In this document: piece by piece, positions 1 through 6,818 of the stretch | How positions within the stretch are numbered: the stretch's first letter is position 1 | How the letters are laid out: each line of letters opens with the position of its first letter | DNA from: Calditrichia bacterium | GTDB lineage: Bacteria; Calditrichota; Calditrichia; Calditrichales; Calditrichaceae | DNA length: 15,945 bases | Direction of reading: 5' to 3' | Assembly (NCBI GenBank): GCA_027039465.1 | Contig: JALWEA010000102.1 | Coordinates: forward strand, 1 to 15,945 | Translations under genes and position numbers: made by a program | Notes under the pieces: model-generated | The model's input: the letters and a program-made list of their open reading frames with translations, nothing else | Told to the model about the DNA's origin: nothing | Database searches by the model: none

Positions 1-206
1 TTCAAAAGATGGCCAAAACATTATTGGCTCATAGAAGAGGATTATTTAATTATTTCCACTATCAAATTACAACAGGGCCATTAGAAGGTATGAATAATAA
101 AATCAAAGTGCTGAAAAGAAAAATGTATGGTTTTAGAGATTTTGAATTTTTTAAGTTGAAAATCTTTGACTTGCATAATTATAATTTTGATTTAAAGGGC
201 ACTTGA
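1..206 (+). CDS. ISL3-family transposase, C-terminal fragment (cut by window edge)
   Basis: The frame is open to the left edge of the window and ends with TGA at 204-206, giving about 67 residues of the C-terminus. It contains TGPLEGMNNKIKVLKRK followed by MYGFRDFEFFKLKI, which is the ending of the DDE domain of ISL3-family transposases (the N-G-x-x-E-G-x-N-N-K-I-K block with its conserved Glu). The ATG at position 9 is internal; the true start lies upstream of the window. The stop codon sits at the edge of the terminal inverted repeat, as is usual for compact insertion sequences. Whether the full element is intact cannot be judged here. Confidence 0.8.
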   Translation, partial: QKMAKTLLAHRRGLFNYFHYQITTGPLEGMNNKIKVLKRKMYGFRDFEFFKLKIFDLHNYNFDLKGT

Positions 207-229
207 TGTACTCAAAAACCGGAAGAGCC
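205..229 (-). repeat. Right terminal inverted repeat of the ISL3-type element
   Basis: Read on the minus strand from 229 inward, the sequence starts GGCTCTTCCGGTTTTTGAGT, matching the usual GGCTCTT start of ISL3 termini. It begins directly at the transposase stop codon. The left partner is outside the window, so the exact length is not fixed. Confidence 0.65.
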
Positions 230-367
230 ACAATCTTTAAAGAATTCTATCACGCTACAATTTAGGCGAATAAGTTCGCTATTCATAACAAATGCTTTTC
301 TTACTTTCTTATTGATCCTTAAATTTTTACTTGAATCGAATTCATCGTTTGTTTTTAATAGAAACAT
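212..367 (-). pseudogene. Small minus-strand reading frame truncated by the insertion sequence
   Basis: This 51-codon frame starts with ATG at 365-367 and runs into the insertion-sequence end, so its last five residues (GSSGF) and stop (TGA, 212-214) come from the terminal repeat. The host-derived part starts MFLLKTNDEF and has a charged middle (NLRINKKVRKAF). I do not recognise a family. No clear ribosome site precedes it, and its start lies 4 bp after the stop of another minus-strand frame. The arrangement suggests a host gene cut by insertion, but the frame is short and could be chance. Confidence 0.3.
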
Positions 368-371
368 AATT

Positions 372-572
372 TTACTCGATTAATGCAATAATCTCAAAAT
401 AATTTAGAGCTTGATTGAACTCTAAATTAGATAAAACTGTAAGCAAGGTTTCTTTGTTTGAATTCAAAATGTCCTGTTTCGTCTCGGATAGAATTGGACT
501 TTTGCTAAGTTGTAATGTACACTTAACCCAACTTGAGCGATTCTTGGTTAGAATAAAAAACCTTTTGGGTAT
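372..572 (-). pseudogene. Minus-strand open frame without a start codon, possible remnant
   Basis: The frame is open for about 66 codons from 572 down to a TAA at 372-374. It encodes a coding-like stretch (including LSKSPILSETKQDILNSN and NYFEIIALIE) but has no ATG, GTG or TTG near its beginning. It overlaps the end of the 548-832 frame and is followed 4 bp later by the frame at 212-367. I do not recognise a family. It may be part of a frame-shifted older gene; chance is not excluded. Confidence 0.25.
400..429. repeat. AT-rich inverted repeat (10-bp stem)
   Basis: TAATTTAGAG (400-409) pairs perfectly with CTCTAAATTA (420-429) around a 10-base loop. No T-run follows on either strand, so it is not a typical terminator. 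It lies inside the possible remnant at 372-572. Function unknown. Confidence 0.45.
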
Positions 573-832
573 TTAAAACAAACAAAAATTAATCCCGGTA
601 ACCCAAAAAGTTGAATGTAATATGAGCGAAAAGAACCAAAAAAACTAATAAAAATCAGAAGATTTAAAAGCGCCCTAAGAGTTAAAGGATCGTTTTTAAG
701 TATTCGATAGCAATATCTGAAATTTTTTGCTGACATTCCAGAAGCGTACCTTCTGCGCCATAACCAAATTTCCAGAATAATAGATTGGGGATGTAGAATA
801 AAAACCGGAGTAATCATTAATATTTTTAACAA
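548..832 (-). pseudogene. Possible degenerate C-terminus of a family 2 glycosyltransferase
   Basis: This is a 94-codon frame ending in TAA at 548-550. The stretch TPVFILHPQSIILEIWLWRR followed by RYASGMSAKNF, then a hydrophobic tail, resembles the end of family 2 glycosyltransferases, in which a His-Pro motif is followed by a basic Arg/Tyr-Gly-x-Ser-Ala segment and membrane-embedding helices. The ATG at 830-832 is in mid-domain, there is no ribosome binding site, and the catalytic GT-A part is missing. Other frames nearby also look coding-like, suggesting frameshifts. The assignment rests on weak visual resemblance; treat it as a remnant or as noise. Confidence 0.3.
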
Positions 833-849
833 GCTTTCTCTCGTTTTTA

Positions 850-1002
850 TTACCGCTTTTTTAGACCTTTCATGGTGAGATCAAGTAACCATTTTCTCTT
901 AAATTTTTTGAGTCCTTTTTCTTTTAATAAGTTTTTCAAGGGTAACCCTGCTAAATTTTGTTCATAATTTATTATTGCAAATTTAATGAAGGAGCCTGCT
1001 CT
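850..1002 (-). pseudogene. Minus-strand gene tail running out of the repeat element
   Basis: On the minus strand a frame emerges from the end of the palindromic repeat element and continues as AGSFIKFAIINYEQNLAGLP, then a lysine-rich tail ending MKGLKKR before TAA at 850-852. About 50 codons are outside the element. It has no start codon of its own and reads like the C-terminus of a gene whose front part was lost or replaced where the repeat now sits. I cannot name the family. Confidence 0.3.
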
Positions 1003-1161
1003 AAAAAGCCCTAAAGGGCTTAAATAAAGGGTCGTTGAAGATTTAACCCCAACATAAATGTTGGGGCTAACATATTGCTTCTTAATTTGTTAGCCCTAAC
1101 CTTAAGGATGGGGACTAAATTATTATTTTACATAAAAATGGGTTTTAACTCCTTTTTAGAG
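999..1161. repeat. Palindromic repeat element, copy A (MITE-like)
   Basis: This ~163-bp unit is bounded by a perfect 10-bp inverted repeat, CTCTAAAAAG (999-1008) and CTTTTTAGAG (1152-1161); weaker pairing extends outward to about 991 and 1169. Inside are further hairpins: AAGCCC/GGGCTT around TAAA (1006-1021), a perfect 9-bp stem CCCCAACAT/ATGTTGGGG (1047-1066), and an imperfect TTAGCCC...GGGGACTAA hairpin (about 1090-1118). The reverse complement of 14827-14985 aligns along its whole length, sharing the first 20 bases exactly. No protein is encoded. The element ends 22 bp beyond the stop codon of the response regulator. Confidence 0.75.
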
Positions 1162-1183
1162 TGGACTCATGAATTGTACTTTT

Positions 1184-2569
1184 TTAAATCGTAATGCCGA
1201 ATTTTTCAATGTAAAAATTAAGAGTCGTGCGGGGAATGCCTAACAAACGCGCTGCGGAGCTGCGGTTGCCGTTGGCCTTTTGCAGAGCCTGCCGAACCAA
1301 TTCCGTTTGCGCCTTCTGAATGAGATTGGTGCCTTCCTGAGGTAATAAATTCAAATTGAAAAAACCGTTGGCGGCTTGTCCGTTATTTAAATTAAACGGA
1401 TTGAACGCCTTCAGAATTTCTTCATAAGTCAGGCTGTCTCCGTCAATTAAAATCATCACTCGTTCGATTAAGTTGCGCAATTCACGAATATTACCGTTCC
1501 AGGGTGTATTCAGCAGAAAGTTCTTAACATCGTCGCTCAATTTTGTTACGTGTTTATTAAAACGTTTATTGAATTCATCGATGAATAATTTGGTTAAAGG
1601 GATAATGTCTTCCTTACGTTGGCGCAGTGACGGCAATTGGATCGTTGCCACATTTAGGCGATAAAACAAATCCAATCGAAATCGTTTTTCCTCTACCATT
1701 TTTTGCAAATCCACATTGGTCGCCGCAATGATGCGCACATCGATTTTTTTGGATTCCACCGAGCCGATGCGGTAAAATTCCTGCCGCTCAATCACATGTA
1801 AAAGTTTGGCTTGTAAATCCAGGCTCAATTCGCCGATTTCGTCCAAAAACAGCGTACCGTGGTTGGAGCGTTCAATTAAGCCCACTTTGCCGTTGATTTT
1901 TGCTCCGGTAAAAGCGCCTTTCTCATAGCCGAATAATTCGCTTTCCAACAAATTGGAAGGGATGGCACAGGAATTAATGGCCGTAAACGGATACATGAAG
2001 CGCGGGCTTTTTTGATGAATGTATTCGGCTAACAGATTTTTACCGGTGCCTGTTTCGCCGGTGATAAGAATGGTACTGTCGGTTTCGGCGAACTTATCGG
2101 CAATTTCCAGTACTTGTTTCATGGCCGGTGATCGGGCGATAATACTCGGCAGATGCGATTGGCAGATGGCGCTGGTACGCATTTCTTCCACTTCTTTGCG
2201 CAAACGTAAATTGTCCAGCGCACGCTGTACCGTGAAACGCATGACTTCCGGATTCTGATTCTTTTGAATGAAATCAAACGCGCCCAACTTCATGGCCTCA
2301 ACAGCCACTTCAATCGTTCCGAAGGCTGTAATAATGATGTACAACGCATCCGGAGCGATTTCCTTTAACTGTTTAAGCAGACTAATACCGTCCGAGTTGC
2401 CCAGTCGGTAATCTAATAAAAACAAATCAAAATATTTTTCACGAGCTTTTTTTATCGCTTCGTCCGCATTGTTTGAAATTTCAATTTCCCGGTCTGAAGA
2501 TTGCAATACGCGCTTAATCGACTGCGCAACGGTCTTTTCGTCATCAATAATATGTAAAAAGAATTTCAT
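1184..2569 (-). CDS. Sigma-54-dependent response regulator, NtrC/AtoC family
   Basis: This 461-residue regulator has all three NtrC-type parts. The receiver domain (about 1-120) carries the acidic pair in IIDDE, the phospho-acceptor Asp of FLLDYRLG (D53), the Thr of IITAFG (T81) and Lys103. The AAA+ domain (about 140-370) has Walker A GETGTGKN (171-178), ESELFG, the sigma-54-contacting GAFTGA loop (218-223), Walker B TLFLDEIGEL (239-248), the arginine motif FRLDLFYRL and sensor II GNIRELRN. A Fis-type helix-turn-helix closes the protein (about 425-455). The ATG at 2567-2569 is preferred because AAGGA stands 9-13 bases upstream; a TTG at 2573-2575 would add two residues and overlap the kinase stop. 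It is the partner of the kinase gene just upstream, and likely activates the divergent nitrate-respiration cluster. Confidence 0.93.
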   Translation of the reverse strand: MKFFLHIIDDEKTVAQSIKRVLQSSDREIEISNNADEAIKKAREKYFDLFLLDYRLGNSDGISLLKQLKEIAPDALYIIITAFGTIEVAVEAMKLGAFDFIQKNQNPEVMRFTVQRALDNLRLRKEVEEMRTSAICQSHLPSIIARSPAMKQVLEIADKFAETDSTILITGETGTGKNLLAEYIHQKSPRFMYPFTAINSCAIPSNLLESELFGYEKGAFTGAKINGKVGLIERSNHGTLFLDEIGELSLDLQAKLLHVIERQEFYRIGSVESKKIDVRIIAATNVDLQKMVEEKRFRLDLFYRLNVATIQLPSLRQRKEDIIPLTKLFIDEFNKRFNKHVTKLSDDVKNFLLNTPWNGNIRELRNLIERVMILIDGDSLTYEEILKAFNPFNLNNGQAANGFFNLNLLPQEGTNLIQKAQTELVRQALQKANGNRSSAARLLGIPRTTLNFYIEKFGITI

Positions 2570-2571
2570 CC

Positions 2572-4482
2572 TCAAACTTCCTTTGCCTTATTTTGATGAA
2601 AAATCAATGTGAAGGTGGTTCCTTCGTCCTTGGCGCTTTTTACCGAAATTCGTGCATTATGCTGATCCATGATCTTTTGTACAATGGAAAGTCCCAAACC
2701 GGTACCCGATTTGAATTGCGTGTAAAAAGGATCAAAGATTCTGGGAATCTGCTCGGGCGCGATGCCGATGCCATCATCCTGAATGTTTATAAATACGGTC
2801 GAATTTTTACAGTGGCCGAAAATCCGCAAATGACCGTGATCGTGCATGGCCTTGAAGGCATTGATAAACAGATTAATAAACACCTGCTCAATTTGATACG
2901 GATCGGCCAAAATGGAAAAACAGTCGCCTGTGAATTCCTGTTCGATTTTAATGTGCGCTTTTTCGAATTTTTTACGTACCAAAATCAGGCATTTGTTAAT
3001 AATCTGCAGCAGATCGATTTGTCTAAATTCCGGTTGGTGCGGCGAAGCATAATCCAGAATTGCAGATACGATTTTGTGGATCTGATTCAGGCTGGTTTGC
3101 AACTCGGGATAAATTTCCTGAAACACCGTGTGATTTTTCAATTCTTTGTCCAAATAATCCAGATTGTTGGCTAGGGCAAACAGAGGGTTGCGTAGTTCGT
3201 GGGCAATTCCGGCGGACAATTCGCCTAATACTAACATCTTCTCCATTTGAATGCTGTATTGCTCCAATTTTTTACGCAGACGTAAATCGCGCATGTAGAA
3301 AAAAGTAATTTGTTCCTCGGGCACCAAGTAGATATCGTGTATCTCGAATATTTCCACCGGAATCTTGTCGGCATTCTTTTTTAACAAATAGGTCTCGTAA
3401 TGGCGAATGGTGGATTTGGAAACAACGGGATCGCTTAAGTATTTAATGGCATTTTTATCGATTAAATCCTGCACCGATTTGCCCAAAACGGCACTTTTGG
3501 GAGCCTCGACCAAATCCAGTAACCGTCGGTTGGTTTCGATAATAATCCCCGTGGGGTCGGTAATGCCGATGGCTTCCGGCGAGTTTTCGATCAGCGAACG
3601 GTATTTGTTCTCGGAATTTTTGGCCATGGAAATCGAAGATAAAATGGAATTGCGCATGCGCTTAAATGCTTCGAATAATTTATAAATTTCAACTGAGGCT
3701 TTGGGCGGTATTTTTAAAGGGAAATTATAATTTTGCGCTTCCAGTTCTTCGGCGGCATCGGTCAAATTTTCAATCGGTTTGATAATGGCTCTTCTCAGCC
3801 CGAAATAAAGCAACATACTTAAAATGACAATTGTTAAAACAAGGGAAGATAACATGAAAAGTTTGTTCTCTTTTTTGGCCAGTTCAAACGATTCGGCCGA
3901 GATATGAATACTCACACCGCCGCGTAAATCGCCTTCTTTGTAACCCTGTTTTGCGTGGCAGGTCAGGCAGGAACGCTCCGTGTACAACGGTGCAAAATAG
4001 CGAAAATACAATTTATTATTCATGCGCTCAAAGCCGTAAAATTCTTTTTTATCTCTGTGTGTCTCAAAATAAGTTAATGCTTTGGCTTCAAATGCATCGG
4101 GTTTGTTGGCGGGATTCAAATATTTTTTACTAGCCATGTGGAAAAATGCGTCACCGATCATTTTTTTACTGAGTTCACTTAGTTCGCGGGTAATCAGTGC
4201 CGGATTGCGCAAAGCAAGCGTATCATTTTGTCGGGTGACTAAAAAAGGGTGGGGCAGGTAAGGATTGATTTTTGTATCGGGCTTTTTCTTGACCAGCACA
4301 CCACCGTAATCGGAAGCCCAATGGCGAACCGTTAAAACCATTTTGTACAAGATACGCGAATTATCCACCAGTGTATTTTCGATTTGCTTATTGTAATGTG
4401 CGGTTAAGATGCCGAAAATGATACTAAGAATAATTGTGGTAGAAAGTCCGATTAATAAAATTATTTTTCCGGTAAGCCGCAT
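2572..4482 (-). CDS. Membrane histidine kinase with periplasmic c-type heme sensor domain
   Basis: This 636-residue sensor kinase begins with a membrane helix (about 6-27). A ~180-residue periplasmic domain follows, of the DUF3365/Tll0287 type, with a heme c motif CLTCH (172-176) followed by GDLRGGVSIHI. Next come a second membrane helix (about 208-228), HAMP (229-283), PAS (about 290-400), the dimerisation domain with phospho-accepting His428 in GIAHELRNP, and an ATPase domain with the N box around INLFINAFKAM (536-546), DDGIGI (569-574) and GTGLGLSI (593-600). A good ribosome site (GAGGAG) precedes the ATG. Heme-bearing DUF3365 domains are thought to sense redox state or small ligands; the ligand here is unknown. 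The gene is read divergently from the nitrate-reductase cluster, and its stop lies 2 bp before the regulator's start. Confidence 0.92.
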   Translation of the reverse strand: MRLTGKIILLIGLSTTIILSIIFGILTAHYNKQIENTLVDNSRILYKMVLTVRHWASDYGGVLVKKKPDTKINPYLPHPFLVTRQNDTLALRNPALITRELSELSKKMIGDAFFHMASKKYLNPANKPDAFEAKALTYFETHRDKKEFYGFERMNNKLYFRYFAPLYTERSCLTCHAKQGYKEGDLRGGVSIHISAESFELAKKENKLFMLSSLVLTIVILSMLLYFGLRRAIIKPIENLTDAAEELEAQNYNFPLKIPPKASVEIYKLFEAFKRMRNSILSSISMAKNSENKYRSLIENSPEAIGITDPTGIIIETNRRLLDLVEAPKSAVLGKSVQDLIDKNAIKYLSDPVVSKSTIRHYETYLLKKNADKIPVEIFEIHDIYLVPEEQITFFYMRDLRLRKKLEQYSIQMEKMLVLGELSAGIAHELRNPLFALANNLDYLDKELKNHTVFQEIYPELQTSLNQIHKIVSAILDYASPHQPEFRQIDLLQIINKCLILVRKKFEKAHIKIEQEFTGDCFSILADPYQIEQVFINLFINAFKAMHDHGHLRIFGHCKNSTVFINIQDDGIGIAPEQIPRIFDPFYTQFKSGTGLGLSIVQKIMDQHNARISVKSAKDEGTTFTLIFHQNKAKEV

Positions 4483-4561
4483 GCCTTTTTTCTCCTCTTA
4501 TTTTAATTTGATATTCTTTTGGCAAGAATTCAAATGTTTTTTATTTGATCCGGAAGATTGC

Positions 4562-4610
4562 ACGTCAAGTGACGTTATGGCGTCAGGTGACCGTATTCCG
4601 TCACTCGTGC
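4562..4610. promoter_or_regulatory. Tandem operator-like sites, CGTCA half-sites every 18 bp
   Basis: CGTCA occurs at 4563, 4581 and 4599, exactly 18 bp apart. The first is half of a perfect palindrome, ACGTCA-AG-TGACGT (4562-4575). The second is CGTCA-GG-TGAC (4581-4591). In the third only the left half is kept. They lie between the divergent kinase gene and the porin gene, about 70-120 bp upstream of the candidate sigma-54 promoter, the usual place for enhancer sites of NtrC-type regulators. The likely binder is the neighbouring regulator, but this is an inference. Confidence 0.6.
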
Positions 4611-4680
4611 GAATCTTTTTTGAATTCCCAAACAGCGATAACCTGTTGTATTTCTGCTTGTTAGAATTTTAGGGTTTTCA

Positions 4681-4696
4681 TGGCATGACTTTTGAA
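4681..4696 (+). promoter_or_regulatory. Candidate sigma-54 (-24/-12) promoter for the nitrate-respiration cluster
   Basis: TGGCATGACTTTTGAA fits the sigma-54 consensus TGGCACG-N4-TTGCA at most positions, including the -24 GG. The -12 element has GA where GC is expected, which is a serious mismatch. Its position downstream of the tandem palindromes and next to a GAFTGA-bearing regulator supports it. Transcription would start near 4706 and leave an untranslated leader of about 200 bases. The rest of the 4483-4904 gap shows no other convincing promoter. Confidence 0.35.
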
Positions 4697-4904
4697 TTAG
4701 AACAATCGATTTAACTGTAAAGTAATGGATGCGATTTTTTCTGAATTAATAAATCAATAAATGGAAGCACTGCAATATGCGCATGACTTGGTCGGATAAT
4801 TTGCTTTTATTTAATTTAACAACCCGCCTTTACCCTGTTTTTACTTCCGGTGACAGACCCGTTAACAATACACCATTTAAACATATTTAAAACGAGGAGG
4901 AGCT

Positions 4905-6365
4905 ATGAAACGTTTAACGGTAATTTTTTTAATGGTTCTATTTGCTAACACGCTTGTTCATTCGGCTGATTTTAAGGTCAACGGCGTGTACACCGCCTGG
5001 GCGCAATCCCAACATCAATTCTGGTTCGGCAATGCAAAAAAGCCCAAATACAACGACAATTATGTGGTTCAAATGCTGCGTTTCAAGGTACAGGCGGCAG
5101 TTACCGAGCATTTGCGGGCCGTAACCCGTTTTGATATGGCGCAAGGCTGGTGGGGCGTTGACAATGCCTTACGTAGTGTAAAACGCACGGGCGAAAAGGG
5201 AGGTAGCGCATTATTCGATTTTAAAGATACCAACTTCCTTTTCCACGTGGATCAGGCTTACATCGAATTCGACTGGCCCAACAAACCATTGACGTTCCGT
5301 GTCGGTCGGATGTGGTACGGCTTGGGCAATAAGCTGATGGTGGATAATAACTATGATGGAATTCAGGCCGATTTAAAAGGCGTTTTGGGCAAAAAAATTA
5401 CTGTAAGTTGGGCCAAGGTTTCCGAAGGAGTCGACGGTACCAGCGATAATAAAACGGTTGCACCGGATGAATTGGGATATACGGACGGCAGAGACGCCGA
5501 TTTGCTTACCTTTAATTTTAACAATGCTTTTAAAACGGTCAATTACAATGTGTACGGGTTGTATTATCGGGATGCCAGCACCGCTGATGCCAACGCTTAT
5601 GTACCCGATCATCTGCAATTCTTCAAAACCCGCTTTTCACCGCAAATTACCCAGTTAATGGCGCTTGGCGTATCCGGTAAATTCAAAGCAGGAAAATTAA
5701 GCGGAAATTTTGAAGCGGATTATTTGTCCGGTAAAGATGATATCAAAAACACCACGCACGGCGCAAAACAAATGTGGGATATTAATGACGGTACACTGTC
5801 AGGCTACAATCTCTATTTAAAATTGACGCATGCCACCACCGATAAATTGGCTTTGGGTGCTGTTGTAGGCATGGGCTCCGGTGACGATAATTTAAACGGT
5901 GGCAAAGGGAATGTAAACAAATTGCGTACTTCCGGTTTCTTTTACATTACGGAAATTTGGGAAGATTCCATCATGCCGGATGAAGAAGGCATTACTCCGC
6001 AAGGTCTGGGCGCCCCGAACGTGCGCGGCTACCGCGAATTGGAAAATACGACCATTGTGCAATTAAATGCGACTCTTAAACCGATTAAAAAGCTCAATCT
6101 TTTTGCTTCATACAATTACATCAAAGCCACCCAACCCATTCCCAAATGGGATGCTTCAGGAAATCCCGATTACAGCGCTACCGCTTCGGATTTAGGACAG
6201 GAAGTGGATTTTCGCGCAACCTATAAAATTTACGATCAATTAGGCTGGACATTGCGCGGCGGTTATTTCATGCCCGGTAAAGCTGCAGGCTACCTGATTA
6301 ACGGAACCTCCGCTTACAAAGATGCCGCCTGGGAACTCAAATCGACGATTACTTACAAATTTTAG
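4905..6365 (+). CDS. Outer-membrane beta-barrel porin
   Basis: This 486-residue protein has a clear Sec signal peptide (MKRLTVIFLMVLFANTLVHS, cleavage after about residue 21). The mature part consists of alternating amphipathic strands rich in aromatic and polar residues, and the C-terminus is the barrel-type ending ITYKF with a terminal Phe. A strong ribosome site (GAGGAGGAG) lies before the ATG. It is the first gene of the cluster, 71 bp before the tetraheme cytochrome, with a hairpin in between. Its role is presumably to let nitrate, nitrite or other small ions cross the outer membrane for periplasmic reduction, which is an inference from context. The fold resembles alginate-export/phosphate-type porins, but I cannot name the family with certainty. 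Confidence 0.8.
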   Translation: MKRLTVIFLMVLFANTLVHSADFKVNGVYTAWAQSQHQFWFGNAKKPKYNDNYVVQMLRFKVQAAVTEHLRAVTRFDMAQGWWGVDNALRSVKRTGEKGGSALFDFKDTNFLFHVDQAYIEFDWPNKPLTFRVGRMWYGLGNKLMVDNNYDGIQADLKGVLGKKITVSWAKVSEGVDGTSDNKTVAPDELGYTDGRDADLLTFNFNNAFKTVNYNVYGLYYRDASTADANAYVPDHLQFFKTRFSPQITQLMALGVSGKFKAGKLSGNFEADYLSGKDDIKNTTHGAKQMWDINDGTLSGYNLYLKLTHATTDKLALGAVVGMGSGDDNLNGGKGNVNKLRTSGFFYITEIWEDSIMPDEEGITPQGLGAPNVRGYRELENTTIVQLNATLKPIKKLNLFASYNYIKATQPIPKWDASGNPDYSATASDLGQEVDFRATYKIYDQLGWTLRGGYFMPGKAAGYLINGTSAYKDAAWELKSTITYKF

Positions 6366-6372
6366 TGTGTTT

Positions 6373-6406
6373 TAGGGGATTGCTGCTATGGAAATCCCCT
6401 ATTTCA
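6373..6406 (+). terminator. Hairpin after the porin gene (partial terminator or mRNA stabiliser)
   Basis: TAGGGGATT (6373-6381) pairs perfectly with AATCCCCTA (6393-6401) around an 11-base loop and is followed by TTTCATT. It lies 8 bp after the porin stop codon. The T-run is weak, so read-through into the cytochrome gene is likely. Such a site can make porin mRNA more abundant than the downstream message. Confidence 0.5.
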
Positions 6407-6436
6407 TTCAAAAATGCAAAGTAAAGGGACAGAACC

Positions 6437-6808
6437 ATGAGAAAATTATTTATTGTATTATTGATGCTTGTAACGGCCGGGTTGCTGGTCAATCTTACAA
6501 GCTTAAAAAATGCCCAGACCAAAGAAAAACACCCTGATGTGGATTTTTCCGTTAGCTGCGTCGAATGTCATACCGAAGTAACGCCCGATGTGGTGAAAGA
6601 TTGGAAAAGCAGCAAACACGGCGAAATGAATTTCGGCTGCTATATGTGCCACGGGGACGGTCAACAGGAATTTTATGCCAGGCCCGGTTCCCAGCGCTGC
6701 ATTAGCTGCCATCCTGCGTATGAAGTAGATTTTTCCAAAACCAAAGCCTCCAATTGTTTCGATTGTCATCAGGGGCATACCTTAAAATTTCACAAAACAG
6801 ATGAGTAG
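6437..6808 (+). CDS. napM: Tetraheme cytochrome c, NapM-like
   Basis: This 123-residue protein has an N-terminal hydrophobic segment (about 4-20), acting as signal peptide or membrane anchor, and four heme c motifs: CVECH (41-45), CYMCH (68-72), CISCH (88-92) and CFDCH (107-111). Single His residues such as H61 could serve as distal ligands. It lies 10 bp upstream of napA. A small tetraheme NapM is known from the napCMADGH cluster of Desulfovibrio desulfuricans, where NapB is absent; no NapB or NapC gene is seen here either. It probably delivers electrons to NapA in the periplasm. The symbol is given by context, size and heme number, not by alignment. It could also be described as a small member of the NapC/NrfH or split-Soret group. 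Confidence 0.75.
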   Translation: MRKLFIVLLMLVTAGLLVNLTSLKNAQTKEKHPDVDFSVSCVECHTEVTPDVVKDWKSSKHGEMNFGCYMCHGDGQQEFYARPGSQRCISCHPAYEVDFSKTKASNCFDCHQGHTLKFHKTDE

Positions 6809-6818
6809 GGAGGTAGGC

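Larger units (their letters stand above)
1..229 (+). mobile_element. 3' end of an ISL3-family insertion sequence
   Basis: The window opens inside an insertion sequence. The C-terminal part of its transposase is followed at once by a terminal sequence which, read inward on the other strand, begins GGCTCTTCCGG. A GGCTCTT-type start is characteristic of ISL3-family inverted repeats. The element therefore ends at about position 229. The next 8 bases (ACAATCTT, 230-237) would be the target duplication, since ISL3 elements make 8-bp duplications, but the other copy lies outside the window. Confidence 0.75.

Noticed and set aside
999..1161. CRISPR array or riboswitch at the hairpin-rich stretch
   Set aside because: There is no regular repeat-spacer pattern, and the homologous copy at 14827-14985 shows it is a dispersed palindromic element.
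2593..3174. 193-codon open frame on the plus strand opposite the kinase gene
   Set aside because: It lies entirely antisense to the ATPase and dimerisation domains of the kinase, has no ribosome site, and its product shows no domain.
4788..4806. Second sigma-54-like site (TTGG...TTTGCT) closer to the porin gene
   Set aside because: The GG-to-GC spacing is 11 bases instead of the required 10, and the -24 element lacks the rest of the consensus.
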